The position numbers were made by a program, and so were the translations under genes. Under the pieces are notes generated by a model. That model was not told the DNA's origin, made no database searches, and worked only from the letters and a program-made list of their open reading frames with translations. This document shows positions 44,892 through 53,933 of a stretch of 64,000 nucleotides of DNA, one piece after another. The DNA lies in contig NZ_CP048878.1 in NCBI RefSeq assembly GCF_011009015.1, positions 4,742,354-4,806,353 on the forward strand. The letters run 5' to 3'. How positions within the stretch are numbered: position 1 is the stretch's first letter; the number at the start of each line of letters is the position of its first letter. The stretch comes from Spartinivicinus ruber. Lineage in GTDB: Bacteria > Pseudomonadota > Gammaproteobacteria > Pseudomonadales > Zooshikellaceae.

Positions 44892-45626
44892 CTAATCACC
44901 TTCAGCAATTAATGTTCCGTCATTGCCACCCACTACAATATTTAACAGGGCGCCGCTTTTATTCATATTAAATACACGAACAGGCATGTGATGGTCCCTT
45001 ACCAAACAAATTGCTGTTAGGTCCATAACCCCAAGCTTACGATTCAGCACTTCGTCATAGCTGAGTGTTTCAAATTTTTCAGCGCTAGGGTTTTTAACTG
45101 GGTCATCAGTGAAAACACCATCAACTTTAGTCGCCTTCAATACTAAGTCCGCTTCCACTTCAATGCCTCGCAAACAGGCAGCAGAGTCAGTGGTAAAAAA
45201 TGGATTACCAGTACCAGCAGAAAAGATAACAACATCACCACCATTTAGATAGCGCTGTGCTTTTCTGCGATCATAATGCTCAACCACACCACTCATTGGG
45301 ATAGCAGACATCACTCGAGTATTGATATTGGAGCGCTCCAAACTGTCCCGCATTGCCAGCGCATTCATGACTGTCGCTAGCATTCCCATGTGATCGCCTG
45401 TGACACGATCCATTCCAGCTGCATGCAATGACGCCCCACGAAACAGGTTTCCTCCGCCAATGACCATTCCCACTTGCACACCAATACCCACTAATTGGCC
45501 AATTTCCAGCGCCATTCGATCAAGGACTTTTGGGTCAATCCCAAACTCCTCATCACCCATCAGGGCTTCACCACTCAGCTTTAGCAAGATACGTTTGTAT
45601 TTTGGTTGTCGGTCACTAATAGGCAT
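44892..45626 (-). CDS. pyrH: uridylate kinase
   Basis: A 244-residue UMP kinase. [21 protein letters not shown] and the [21 protein letters not shown] segment mark the amino-acid-kinase fold. The ATG at 45626 follows AGGTGGA; a longer frame reaches 45647. It lies after the tsf terminator, so it may have its own promoter. Confidence 0.97.
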   Translation of the reverse strand: MPISDRQPKYKRILLKLSGEALMGDEEFGIDPKVLDRMALEIGQLVGIGVQVGMVIGGGNLFRGASLHAAGMDRVTGDHMGMLATVMNALAMRDSLERSNINTRVMSAIPMSGVVEHYDRRKAQRYLNGGDVVIFSAGTGNPFFTTDSAACLRGIEVEADLVLKATKVDGVFTDDPVKNPSAEKFETLSYDEVLNRKLGVMDLTAICLVRDHHMPVRVFNMNKSGALLNIVVGGNDGTLIAEGD

Positions 45627-45657
45627 CAGTCCACCTGTACTTAACAAAATCTACCAA

Positions 45658-45687
45658 ACAAAAAAATGGCCTGCTTAGCAGGCCATT
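45658..45687 (-). terminator. terminator of tsf
   Basis: AATGGCCTGC (45665-45674) and GCAGGCCATT (45678-45687) form a perfect stem with a three-base loop. On the minus strand a seven-T run follows (45666-45660). Textbook intrinsic terminator. Confidence 0.9.
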
Positions 45688-45698
45688 ATCATCAACTA

Positions 45699-46565
45699 TT
45701 ACTTATTAAGCCCTGCCTGAGCAGCCACTTCTGCAGCAAAGTCAACTTCTTCTTTTTCAATCCCTTCACCTACTTCATAACGCTTGAAGCCAAGCACTTT
45801 TGCACCGGCTTTTTTCGCTAAAGCGCCAATTTTTACATCAGGATCTTTAACAAAAGCCTGCTCTACTAGGCTGTTCTCTGCTAAGAATTTGCTGATACGG
45901 CCTGTAATCATTTTCTCAATAATATCATCTGGCTTACCTGAGTCTTTGGCTTGGGCAATGAAAATTTCTTTCTCTTTAGCCACAACTTCTTCAGGCATAT
46001 CTTCTTTGTTCACCACTTGTGGGTTCACAGCAGCAACATGCATTGCGATATCTTTAGCCAGCTCAGCATCACCACCTTCTAAGGCAACTAGTACACCAAT
46101 ACGCTTATTACCATGTACATAACTACCAACTACTGAAGCTTCTACCTGCTCAAGGCGACGCACGCCAATGTTCTCACCAATTTTTTGCACTAAGGCTAAG
46201 CGAGCAGTTTCCAACTCACCTTCCATTAGTTTTGCAACGTCAGTTTGCTTGTCAGCAAATGCTTTATCCAGCACAGTGTTAACGAAGTTCAGAAAGTTAT
46301 CATCGCGAGCAACAAAGTCAGTTTCGCTGTTCACTTCCAGCAAAATACCATAGTTTGCATCGTCAGCCACTTTAACAGCTACAACACCTTCTGCAGCAGT
46401 CCTGCCTGCTTTCTTCGCAGCTTTTGCTTGCCCAGACTTACGCAACTCTTCAATGGCTTTCTCTATATCACCCTCAGCTTGAACAAGTGCTTTTTTACAC
46501 TCCATCATGCCCAGGCCTGTACGCTCACGTAACTCTTTTACCAATGCGGCGGTAATTGCTGCCAT
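45699..46565 (-). CDS. tsf: elongation factor Ts
   Basis: A 288-residue nucleotide exchange factor for EF-Tu. The N-terminal [14 protein letters not shown] motif and the [10 protein letters not shown] segment are typical. GAGG lies eight bases before the ATG. Coupled to rpsB through a short gap with a hairpin. Confidence 0.98.
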   Translation of the reverse strand: MAAITAALVKELRERTGLGMMECKKALVQAEGDIEKAIEELRKSGQAKAAKKAGRTAAEGVVAVKVADDANYGILLEVNSETDFVARDDNFLNFVNTVLDKAFADKQTDVAKLMEGELETARLALVQKIGENIGVRRLEQVEASVVGSYVHGNKRIGVLVALEGGDAELAKDIAMHVAAVNPQVVNKEDMPEEVVAKEKEIFIAQAKDSGKPDDIIEKMITGRISKFLAENSLVEQAFVKDPDVKIGALAKKAGAKVLGFKRYEVGEGIEKEEVDFAAEVAAQAGLNK

Positions 46566-46614
46566 GAATCTATCCTCTTAATTCAGTTAGAGTACAATTC
46601 ACTCAAAATTTGAA

Positions 46615-46635
46615 AAAGGGGGCCTTGCCCCCTTT
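46615..46635 (-). terminator. hairpin between rpsB and tsf (attenuator or partial terminator)
   Basis: AAAGGGGGC (46615-46623) and GCCCCCTTT (46627-46635) form a nine-base stem with a three-base loop. On the minus strand TTC and a T-rich stretch follow. It would let part of the transcripts end after rpsB. Confidence 0.6.
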
Positions 46636-46684
46636 GTTGTATACGATGAAGGCAAAACTGCCCACTCATGAATACGTCTGTAGA

Positions 46685-47452
46685 TTAGCCTTCAGCGGCT
46701 TCTTTTGTTTCAGGTTGCTTTGTTTCTTCTTCAGCAACTTCAACAAATTCATCTGCCTGTCCCAGGTCTGCATTAGCACGACCTTCAGCAGTTGCGTTAG
46801 CAACAGACTTAACATAAAGCTGAATGGCACGAATTGCATCGTCATTACCTGGAATAACGTAATCTACGCCATCAGGATTACTGTTAGTATCAACAATACC
46901 TATGACAGGAATACCTAATTTGTTTGCTTCAGTAACAGCAATCCGCTCGTGATCAACATCAACAACAAAAATAGCGTCAGGTAAGCCACCCATCTCTTTA
47001 ATTCCACCCAAACTACGCTCAAGCTTTTCAAGCTCGCGAGTACGCATTAGGGCTTCTTTTTTGGTTAGCTTTTCGAAAGTGCCGTCTTGCTTTTGTGCCT
47101 CTAAGTCACGTAAGCGACGGATAGATTGACGAATAGTTTTGTAGTTGGTCAACATACCACCTAACCAGCGGTGGTCAACATAAGGCATGCCTACGCGCTT
47201 AGCTTCTTCGCGAATAGCTTTACTCGCAGCGCGCTTGGTACCAACAAATAAAACTTTCTTTTTGCTTTCAGCCATTTTTTTAATGATGTCTAAAGCACCA
47301 TTGAAAGCTGGCAAGGTATGCTCAAGGTTAACGATATGAATTTTATTGCGCGCCCCATAAATGTACTTAGCCATTTTAGGGTTCCAGTAGCGAGTCTGGT
47401 GACCAAAATGTACACCAGCCTTCAACATTTCACGCATTGAAACTTTAGCCAT
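46685..47452 (-). CDS. rpsB: 30S ribosomal protein S2
   Basis: A 255-residue S2 protein. [22 protein letters not shown] and [19 protein letters not shown] are family blocks, and the tail (about residues 225-255) is strongly acidic. The ATG at 47452 has GGAG at a good distance; an upstream in-frame start at 47500 is not family-like. Confidence 0.98.
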   Translation of the reverse strand: MAKVSMREMLKAGVHFGHQTRYWNPKMAKYIYGARNKIHIVNLEHTLPAFNGALDIIKKMAESKKKVLFVGTKRAASKAIREEAKRVGMPYVDHRWLGGMLTNYKTIRQSIRRLRDLEAQKQDGTFEKLTKKEALMRTRELEKLERSLGGIKEMGGLPDAIFVVDVDHERIAVTEANKLGIPVIGIVDTNSNPDGVDYVIPGNDDAIRAIQLYVKSVANATAEGRANADLGQADEFVEVAEEETKQPETKEAAEG

Positions 47453-47576
47453 GTTATATCTCCAACATTGGGTTAGGCCTCCACACACCCCGCTACTCAA
47501 CCTGCTTTAGGCACCCAGAGTAACAGTGTCGGTGCGTGTGTGTTATATCCTGCATTTTTGCAGGCGCAGCTTTATA
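47453..47576 (-). promoter_or_regulatory. rpsB leader, candidate autoregulatory RNA
   Basis: The leader can form a CCTGCA/TGCAGG hairpin (47549-47554 with 47559-47564) and a GGGT/ACCC stem near the start codon (47487-47490 with 47470-47473). S2 represses rpsB-tsf through a structured leader in other gammaproteobacteria. Likeness here is by position and folding potential only. Confidence 0.35.
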
Positions 47577-47885
47577 CCATAAATTATCCTAAACTAAAAC
47601 CCAGCATTAGGCCTTTATTTATAGGATGCAGCACAAGCTACCTATAGTCGCGCTAATTCCTCTCAGCTAATTGAATTTTTTGATATATTAGTTGCGCTCA
47701 ATAGTCATTATAACAACCCTAATTTGTCCTAGCCTAAGCAAGTTCGATTACTACTCATTGAAGCTTTCCCAGAGTATCCCGGTGTAAACACCATCTATCC
47801 AAAATACATGTAACAATTTATTTAATGTCAGCTTCTGATACACTACTGTGCTAATAAGCTAAGCGTTGACAAGCGATGGAGATCA
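47577..47885. other. divergent rpsB-map intergenic region
   Basis: About 310 AT-rich bases between the rpsB leader and map. They should hold promoters for both directions. I see no clear operator, repeat or extra gene. Confidence 0.5.
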
Positions 47886-48668
47886 ATGCCTGTTATGGCT
47901 GTAAATATTAAAACCCCTGAAGAAATAGAGAAAATGAGAGTTGCTGGTCGCCTGGCCGCAGAAGTATTGGAAATGATTGGGCCTTATGTTGAGCCTGGCG
48001 TTAGCACTGGCGAATTAGATAGAATTTGCCACGATTACATAGTTAATCAACAGCAAGCCATTCCAGCCCCTCTCAATTACAATGGTTTTCCCAAGTCTAT
48101 TTGCACATCAATTAATCAAGTAGTTTGTCATGGCATCCCCAGTGACAACAAGATACTGAAAAATGGTGATATTATTAACATTGATGTGACTGTCATTAAA
48201 GATGGTTACCATGGTGACACCAGTAAGATGTTTTATGTTGGTGAAGTAGCAGAGCATGCCAGGCGACTCTGTGTCGTCACCCAAGAGTGCCTATATAAAG
48301 CGATTGAGATTTTAAAACCAGGTGTTTATCTGGGGGACATTGGCCATATCATCAGCAAGCATGCCCATGCATATCATTTCTCAGTTGTAGAGGAGTATTG
48401 TGGCCACGGTATTGGCAAGATATTTCATGAAGAGCCCCAAGTACTTCATTATGGCAAGCCTAGCACAGGCCTGCAGATACAAGAGGGCATGACATTTACT
48501 GTCGAGCCTATGATTAATGCTGGCAAAAAGCACACCAAACTCAATAAAAAAGATGGCTGGACAGTCACCACTAAAGATGGGCGCCTTTCCGCACAATGGG
48601 AACACACTTTAGCTATCACTGCTGACGGTTGCGAAGTTCTCACCAAGCGCTCAGAAGAGCCTTTTTAA
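47886..48668 (+). CDS. map: methionine aminopeptidase, type I
   Basis: A 260-residue enzyme that removes the initiator Met. Metal ligands sit in INIDVTVIKDGYHGDTS, GHGIGKIFHEEP and the EPMINAGKK/QWEHTLAIT region, all intact. GGAG precedes the ATG by four bases. Divergent from rpsB, its usual neighbour. glnD follows after a short hairpin-bearing gap. Confidence 0.97.
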   Translation: MPVMAVNIKTPEEIEKMRVAGRLAAEVLEMIGPYVEPGVSTGELDRICHDYIVNQQQAIPAPLNYNGFPKSICTSINQVVCHGIPSDNKILKNGDIINIDVTVIKDGYHGDTSKMFYVGEVAEHARRLCVVTQECLYKAIEILKPGVYLGDIGHIISKHAHAYHFSVVEEYCGHGIGKIFHEEPQVLHYGKPSTGLQIQEGMTFTVEPMINAGKKHTKLNKKDGWTVTTKDGRLSAQWEHTLAITADGCEVLTKRSEEPF

Positions 48669-48717
48669 TCCACCAATTACGGCAAAGGGTGGCTTTTGCC
48701 GCCCCATAATAAAAAAC

Positions 48718-51450
48718 ATGAAGCTGGATCAAGCCACGCTCAACTACTGTGAACAGTTATTTGATAAGGGTCAGTTCCGTGCTGAGCTTACCCTATCTAC
48801 CTCCTCTATTCCCGCATATAAGAAATGCTTAGCTCAAGCACAAAGCAAACTGGATGAAGACTTCCATAAGGGCGTTGCCATCGAAACATTGGTTCATGCT
48901 CGAGCCTGGCTAATTGATCAGATGATCAGCCTGGCCTGGGAGCACTGGATTGGTCATGAGTGCGATGACATAGCCTTGGTAGCAGTGGGTGGCTATGGAC
49001 GAGGAGAACTACACCCATATTCTGATATTGATTTACTGATCTTGCTGGCAAGCGACAATTATTCTACCTACCAACAAGGGATTGAAGCCTTTATTACTTT
49101 ACTTTGGGATATACGACTGGCTGTCGGCCACAGTGTTCGCTCCATTACCGAGTGCTGTGAGCAAGTAGCTATTGATATCACAATCATGACTAACTTACTG
49201 GAGTCTCGCACCCTATGCGGGCCCAAGCGTTTAGTCAAACAGTTACTGGCTGACATTAAAGCCAAACAATATTGGCCTAGTAAAAAATTTCTGAAAGCCA
49301 AATATGAAGAGCAACGGCAAAGACATAAAAAGTTTAACGAAACTGAATATTTACTGGAACCCAACCTAAAAAGCTCACCCGGCGGTTTAAGAGATATTCA
49401 TATGATCAACTGGGTCAGTCGCCACCATTTTGCTATTAAAAACCTGGCTCAACTTGTCGATCAAGGACTACTTACCGACTCTGAATATCGGATTTTACGT
49501 TCAGGTAGGCAATATTTATGGAAGGTAAGATACGGCCTACATTTACTGGCCAAACGAGATGAAAACCGACTGGTATTTGACTATCAAAAGCAACTTGCCC
49601 AGCAGTTTGACTATCAAGACACCCATTCCAGCTTGGCAGTAGAGCAGTTTATGCAACAATATTTTCGCACAGTTATGGCCCTTGGCGAACTCAATGATTT
49701 ACTGTTACAACACTTTGATGACTTAATTTTATCTGCTGATAAACCTGTTACCGTCACAACCCTCAACGAGCGCTTTCAGATCAATAATAATTACATTGAA
49801 GCGGTTTCTCCTGCTGTATTTAAAAACTCACTATCTGCGTTACTTGAAGTATTTGTCCTCATGACCCAACACCCTGAAATTTTAGGGGTCAAGGCTTCAA
49901 CTATTCGCCTGATTCGAGAGCATCGCTACCTAATTGACGAGAACTTTCGTAGCAACCCAGGTAATACAGCCCTGTTTATTGAGCTAATGAAGGCCCCATA
50001 CGGCCTAACAGTAAATTTACGGCGAATGGTGCGTTATGGCGTTTTAGGCCGATATTTACCCCCATTTGGTAAAATCATCGGCCAAATGCAACACGATTTA
50101 TTCCATATATACACAGTTGATGCGCACACACTGTTGCTGATTAAATTTCTTCGTAGTTTTCACTACCAAGAAAGTAAAACTCGCTTTCCTATAGCCACAA
50201 AAATTATTAAAACCTTAGAAAAACCAGAGCTGCTAAACATCGCTGGATTGTTTCATGACATAGCCAAAGGGCGTGGTGGCGATCATTCAAAGCTTGGCGC
50301 CGTAGAAGCAGAACAATTTTGCAAACAACATCAGCTTAACGAACAAGACACTGCACTTGTCGTTTGGTTAGTCAAACATCATCTACTGATGTCTTCAACA
50401 GCACAACGCCAGGATCTTTCTGACCCAGAAATAATCAATCAGTTTGCAAAGCAAGTCTCTACAGGATCTCGCCTCGATTATCTTTATGCATTAACTGTTG
50501 CTGATATTAATGCTACCAACCCAAGCTTATGGAATAGTTGGCGAGCCTCATTGCTCAGACAGCTGTATTCAGCAACGAAACAGGCCTTTGCAAGAGGTCT
50601 GGAAAATCCTTTTGATAAGCAAGAGCAAATTCAAACCACCCAACAACAGGCAGCAGCCTTACTTACAACAGCTGAAGTAACCCCAGCCACTATCGAAAAG
50701 TTATGGCATGATTTTGGCGATGATTATTTCTTGCGGCATACTGCTGAGGAAATATCTTGGCACTGTCAAGAAGTCCTCAATCATAAACAGCGCAAGCCGC
50801 TAATTCTGATAAAAGAAACCACCGAGCAGCAAGCAGAAGCAACTACCCAAATTTTTATTTATACCAAAGACCGTGAAGGGTTGTTTGCTGTATTAACAGC
50901 CGCGTTGGACAAACTCAACCTTAATGTTCAGGATGCCAGAATTATTACCTCACAAACAGGTTACTCACTGGATACGTTTATCGTGTTAGAACAAAATGGC
51001 AAACCAATAGGCCATAAGCCTTACCGAATCAAACAGATTAAACAGCACCTAGTCAAAGCATTGATTCGCCATAATAAAAATCCTGAATTGATTAACCGCC
51101 GCACTCCTCGGCAATTAAAGCATTTTGCCTACCCAGCGGAAGTGATGATTAGTCAAGATAACAAAAACCAACGCACCATTATTGAAATCATCACCCCAGA
51201 TCGCCCCGGCTTAATTGCATTAATCGGTAAGTTATTTGTGGAACTGCAGCTGGTAATCCACAATGCTAAAATTGCTACCCTAGGGGAACGAGTTGAAGAT
51301 GTATTTTTTGTAACAGACCTGCAAGGTAATCCCATTACAGACGAAACTACTTGTTTACAAATACAACAGACCCTTTGCCAACACTTGGATAACCGGTTAC
51401 AACAAGACTCAATTGGAAAAAACCAACAACGCAGTTTAACTATACAATGA
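48718..51450 (+). CDS. glnD: bifunctional PII uridylyltransferase/uridylyl-removing enzyme
   Basis: A 910-residue nitrogen sensor that uridylylates PII when nitrogen is low. The nucleotidyltransferase domain has GGYGRGELHPYSDIDLL near residue 90, the HD domain has GLFHDIAKGRGGDHSKLG near 520, and two C-terminal ACT domains (about 700 and 815) bind glutamine. The ribosome site is poor; a GGCAAA/TTTGCC hairpin lies 18 bases before the ATG (48681-48700). Confidence 0.96.
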   Translation: MKLDQATLNYCEQLFDKGQFRAELTLSTSSIPAYKKCLAQAQSKLDEDFHKGVAIETLVHARAWLIDQMISLAWEHWIGHECDDIALVAVGGYGRGELHPYSDIDLLILLASDNYSTYQQGIEAFITLLWDIRLAVGHSVRSITECCEQVAIDITIMTNLLESRTLCGPKRLVKQLLADIKAKQYWPSKKFLKAKYEEQRQRHKKFNETEYLLEPNLKSSPGGLRDIHMINWVSRHHFAIKNLAQLVDQGLLTDSEYRILRSGRQYLWKVRYGLHLLAKRDENRLVFDYQKQLAQQFDYQDTHSSLAVEQFMQQYFRTVMALGELNDLLLQHFDDLILSADKPVTVTTLNERFQINNNYIEAVSPAVFKNSLSALLEVFVLMTQHPEILGVKASTIRLIREHRYLIDENFRSNPGNTALFIELMKAPYGLTVNLRRMVRYGVLGRYLPPFGKIIGQMQHDLFHIYTVDAHTLLLIKFLRSFHYQESKTRFPIATKIIKTLEKPELLNIAGLFHDIAKGRGGDHSKLGAVEAEQFCKQHQLNEQDTALVVWLVKHHLLMSSTAQRQDLSDPEIINQFAKQVSTGSRLDYLYALTVADINATNPSLWNSWRASLLRQLYSATKQAFARGLENPFDKQEQIQTTQQQAAALLTTAEVTPATIEKLWHDFGDDYFLRHTAEEISWHCQEVLNHKQRKPLILIKETTEQQAEATTQIFIYTKDREGLFAVLTAALDKLNLNVQDARIITSQTGYSLDTFIVLEQNGKPIGHKPYRIKQIKQHLVKALIRHNKNPELINRRTPRQLKHFAYPAEVMISQDNKNQRTIIEIITPDRPGLIALIGKLFVELQLVIHNAKIATLGERVEDVFFVTDLQGNPITDETTCLQIQQTLCQHLDNRLQQDSIGKNQQRSLTIQ

Positions 51451-51469
51451 GGAGTAAAGAAATCAGGTC

Positions 51470-51814
51470 ATGATTAAGCTCTATGGTATTAAAAATTGTG
51501 ACACAGTAAAGAAAGCTAAAAAATGGCTAGACGAACAACAAATAGCTTATGAGTTTCACGACTTTAAAACAGCAGGTATTCGACGTGATATCATTGCCCA
51601 GTGGTTAACCCAATTAAGCCAGGAATTACTGATTAATAAACGGGGTACGACCTGGCGCCGAATCCCGGAAAATCAAAAAGCCAACTTAACTGATGACAAA
51701 GCAATTACTTTGATGCTTGCCAACCCAAGTGTTATTAAGCGCCCGGTGCTTGATAACGATGGCAATATCAGTGTGGGCTTTTCTCCAGAAAGCTATAGCG
51801 AATTATTGCTATAA
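51470..51814 (+). CDS. Spx/ArsC-family protein (YffB-like)
   Basis: A 114-residue thioredoxin-fold protein of the ArsC/Spx family. It has one N-terminal Cys (KNCDTVKKAKKWL), the FHDFKT segment and VIKRPVL near the C-terminus. It is YffB-like rather than a proven arsenate reductase, and no arsenic genes are near. Often found next to dapD or dapE. It follows glnD by 19 bases. Confidence 0.85.
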   Translation: MIKLYGIKNCDTVKKAKKWLDEQQIAYEFHDFKTAGIRRDIIAQWLTQLSQELLINKRGTTWRRIPENQKANLTDDKAITLMLANPSVIKRPVLDNDGNISVGFSPESYSELLL

Positions 51815-51871
51815 AGTAATTAATTCACCCCTAAAACATTTTTGAGATATTGATAAGGTGTAGTATTAACC

Positions 51872-52909
51872 ATGGCCGATTTATTTTTCAGCATTGCTCT
51901 TGGTGTTGGCAGCAAAAACCAACAAGGCAGCTGGTTAGAAGTTTATTACCCAGCCCCTTTGTTCAAACCCACAACAGAGCTTACCGAAGCCTTTACCTCT
52001 GCTCTTGATTACCAAAAAGGCAACCAAGTTATTGAACTAACTGCTGATCACTTAACTGCATTGGCAACCAACCTGACTAAGCTTAACGCTCAAGACCAAC
52101 TCGCCATTATTGATGCTTTTAAAACGAGTCAACGCCCCCTTGTCGCTACCCTACTTGCTACCGATGAGGCACCACAAACAACGCCAGAAGCCTATCTAAA
52201 ACTACAACTGATCTCCCATCGTTTTGTAAAACCCCATGGCACAGATTTGTCCGGCATTTTCCCTTTATTACCTAACGTTGCCTGGACTAACCAAGGTGCT
52301 ATTGACTTAGCAGAATTGCCGCAACGTCAATTAGCAAGCCGCCTGAAAGGAGAGCTACTTGAAATTAACGCCGTCGATAAATTCCCTAAAATGACTGATT
52401 ATGTGGTACCAGCTGGAGTACGGATAGCTGATACAGCAAGGGTAAGACTTGGGGCTTATATTGGTGAAGGCACCACTATCATGCATGAAGGGTTTGTCAA
52501 CTTTAATGCTGGGACGGAAGGGAAAAGCATGGTGGAAGGTCGTATCTCAGCAGGTGTTATGGTTGCTGAAGGTAGTGATTTAGGTGGGGGTTGTAGCACT
52601 ATGGGCACATTATCTGGCGGCAATGATATTGTTATTTCAGTAGGCAAAAACTGTTTGGTCGGCGCTAACGCTGGGGTTGGCATTCCCTTAGGGGATCGCT
52701 GCACTATTGAAGCAGGGCTTTATGTAACTGCAGGTTCAAAAGTCAATATTTTAGACGACAGCAATAAACTAGTTAAAACCACCAAAGCAAAAGATTTAGC
52801 TGGCCATTCTGACTTATTATTTCGCCGTAACTCCCTCACCGGTGCTTTAGAATGTAAAACCAATAAATCAGCTATTGAGCTGAATGAAGAACTACACTCA
52901 CATAACTAG
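51872..52909 (+). CDS. dapD: 2,3,4,5-tetrahydropyridine-2,6-dicarboxylate N-succinyltransferase
   Basis: A 345-residue long-form DapD of the type seen in Pseudomonas, acting in lysine and diaminopimelate synthesis. Hexapeptide repeats (GVRIADTARVRLGAYIGEGTTI, then GGGCSTMGTLSGG) form a left-handed beta helix from about residue 180. AAGGTG precedes the ATG. A terminator hairpin follows. Confidence 0.95.
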   Translation: MADLFFSIALGVGSKNQQGSWLEVYYPAPLFKPTTELTEAFTSALDYQKGNQVIELTADHLTALATNLTKLNAQDQLAIIDAFKTSQRPLVATLLATDEAPQTTPEAYLKLQLISHRFVKPHGTDLSGIFPLLPNVAWTNQGAIDLAELPQRQLASRLKGELLEINAVDKFPKMTDYVVPAGVRIADTARVRLGAYIGEGTTIMHEGFVNFNAGTEGKSMVEGRISAGVMVAEGSDLGGGCSTMGTLSGGNDIVISVGKNCLVGANAGVGIPLGDRCTIEAGLYVTAGSKVNILDDSNKLVKTTKAKDLAGHSDLLFRRNSLTGALECKTNKSAIELNEELHSHN

Positions 52910-53266
52910 TCTTACTTACCTACTGAAGAGGGACATAGGCTCTATCGTCCCTCCTCCCCCCCCACCAAGCCTTCTGAGATATACCAGGATTCACCAACAT
53001 TTTCACAGCCACTCTATATAATTACACCGCGAAACAATTAAAACCTACTGTGAACTATTTTAGAGTTTTTAAAATTACTTGATTAGCCCCATAAAGATAA
53101 AATAATTACCTATTTCAATTATTTAGCCCTCAGAAACACCAACATAACTTTAATCAGTTCACACTCCATAGGCCATCCATACAATTTACAGCGCAAATTC
53201 GTTTAAGTAACATCCAATTCGCGGATACAGTTTAATATTAAATTGGATTTAATCTTATTAATCTCT
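52910..53266. other. intergenic region after dapD
   Basis: Holds the dapD terminator and a run of eight C (52956-52963), then about 300 AT-rich bases with no gene, repeat or clear regulatory site that I can see. A promoter for the zinc-ribbon gene should lie here. Confidence 0.5.
52928..52953 (+). terminator. candidate terminator of dapD
   Basis: GAGGGAC (52928-52934) and GTCCCTC (52947-52953) form a seven-base stem, extended inward by ATAG/CTAT with one bulged C. A C-rich run rather than a T-run follows, so it may act with Rho or as an mRNA end-stabiliser. Confidence 0.5.
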
Positions 53267-53818
53267 ATGAAATGTACAAGTTGCAAAGCAGGAGTACTTA
53301 CTCCAACACGTTTAGATAAGCAGATCCCATGCATGACATGCAGTAGTTGTAAGGGCCATTGGTTATACCTGGAAGACTATCTAAGCTGGAAAGAAAAAAA
53401 CCCAGAGGTTAAATTCAAACGAATAAAAACGAATATTAAACCCAGGTTAACAACAAGCGCCTTACTATGCCCCAAAACAAGCATCATTATGTCTAAATTC
53501 CGTATTTCCAGTAAATACGACTATAAGATTAATTTAAACCCAACAATTAACGGCATCTGGCTTGAAAAAGACGTCTGGGAACTACTTAAAAAAGAAGATC
53601 TGGCCGATAAGCTAAACCAAATTTTTACCGACCCTTGGCAACGTAAGATAAAAAAAGAAATGTCTAAAGCCATGTTCGAAAACATGTATCAACAGCAATT
53701 TGGGGAAGACGACTACGAGCAAATCAAAAAGATAAAAGCCTGGTTAAGTCAGCACCCTAAAAAAATTCACTTAATTGGCTACCTACACTCAGACAACCCT
53801 TATTCAGCTACCAAATAA
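53267..53818 (+). CDS. zinc-ribbon protein of the zf-TFIIB type with a decayed second ribbon
   Basis: A 183-residue protein of unknown function. The first zinc ribbon is intact: CTSC near residue 3 and CSSCKGHWL near residue 24. The second copy (LLCPKTSIIM...NPTINGIWLEKDVWELL) keeps the fold pattern but has lost three of four cysteines. The C-terminal 80 residues are lysine-rich and helical. The ATG at 53267 is preferred to a TTG at 53243. No operon partner; converges on the amidohydrolase gene. Confidence 0.7.
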   Translation: MKCTSCKAGVLTPTRLDKQIPCMTCSSCKGHWLYLEDYLSWKEKNPEVKFKRIKTNIKPRLTTSALLCPKTSIIMSKFRISSKYDYKINLNPTINGIWLEKDVWELLKKEDLADKLNQIFTDPWQRKIKKEMSKAMFENMYQQQFGEDDYEQIKKIKAWLSQHPKKIHLIGYLHSDNPYSATK

Positions 53819-53841
53819 ATCCAAAAACAAATCATTACACG

Positions 53842-53880
53842 AACAGCCACCTATTCACTTTAAAGCTGAAAGTGGCTGTT
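53842..53880. terminator. bidirectional terminator
   Basis: AACAGCCAC (53842-53850) and GTGGCTGTT (53872-53880) pair perfectly; the loop contains a second pairing around CTTTAAAG. T-rich sequence follows on the plus strand and a TTTGTTTTT stretch on the minus strand. It separates two convergent genes. Confidence 0.75.
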
Positions 53881-53933
53881 TCATTATATTTATAGTCAGT
53901 ATTATTGAGTCATAACAGCCACGTTAGACAATA

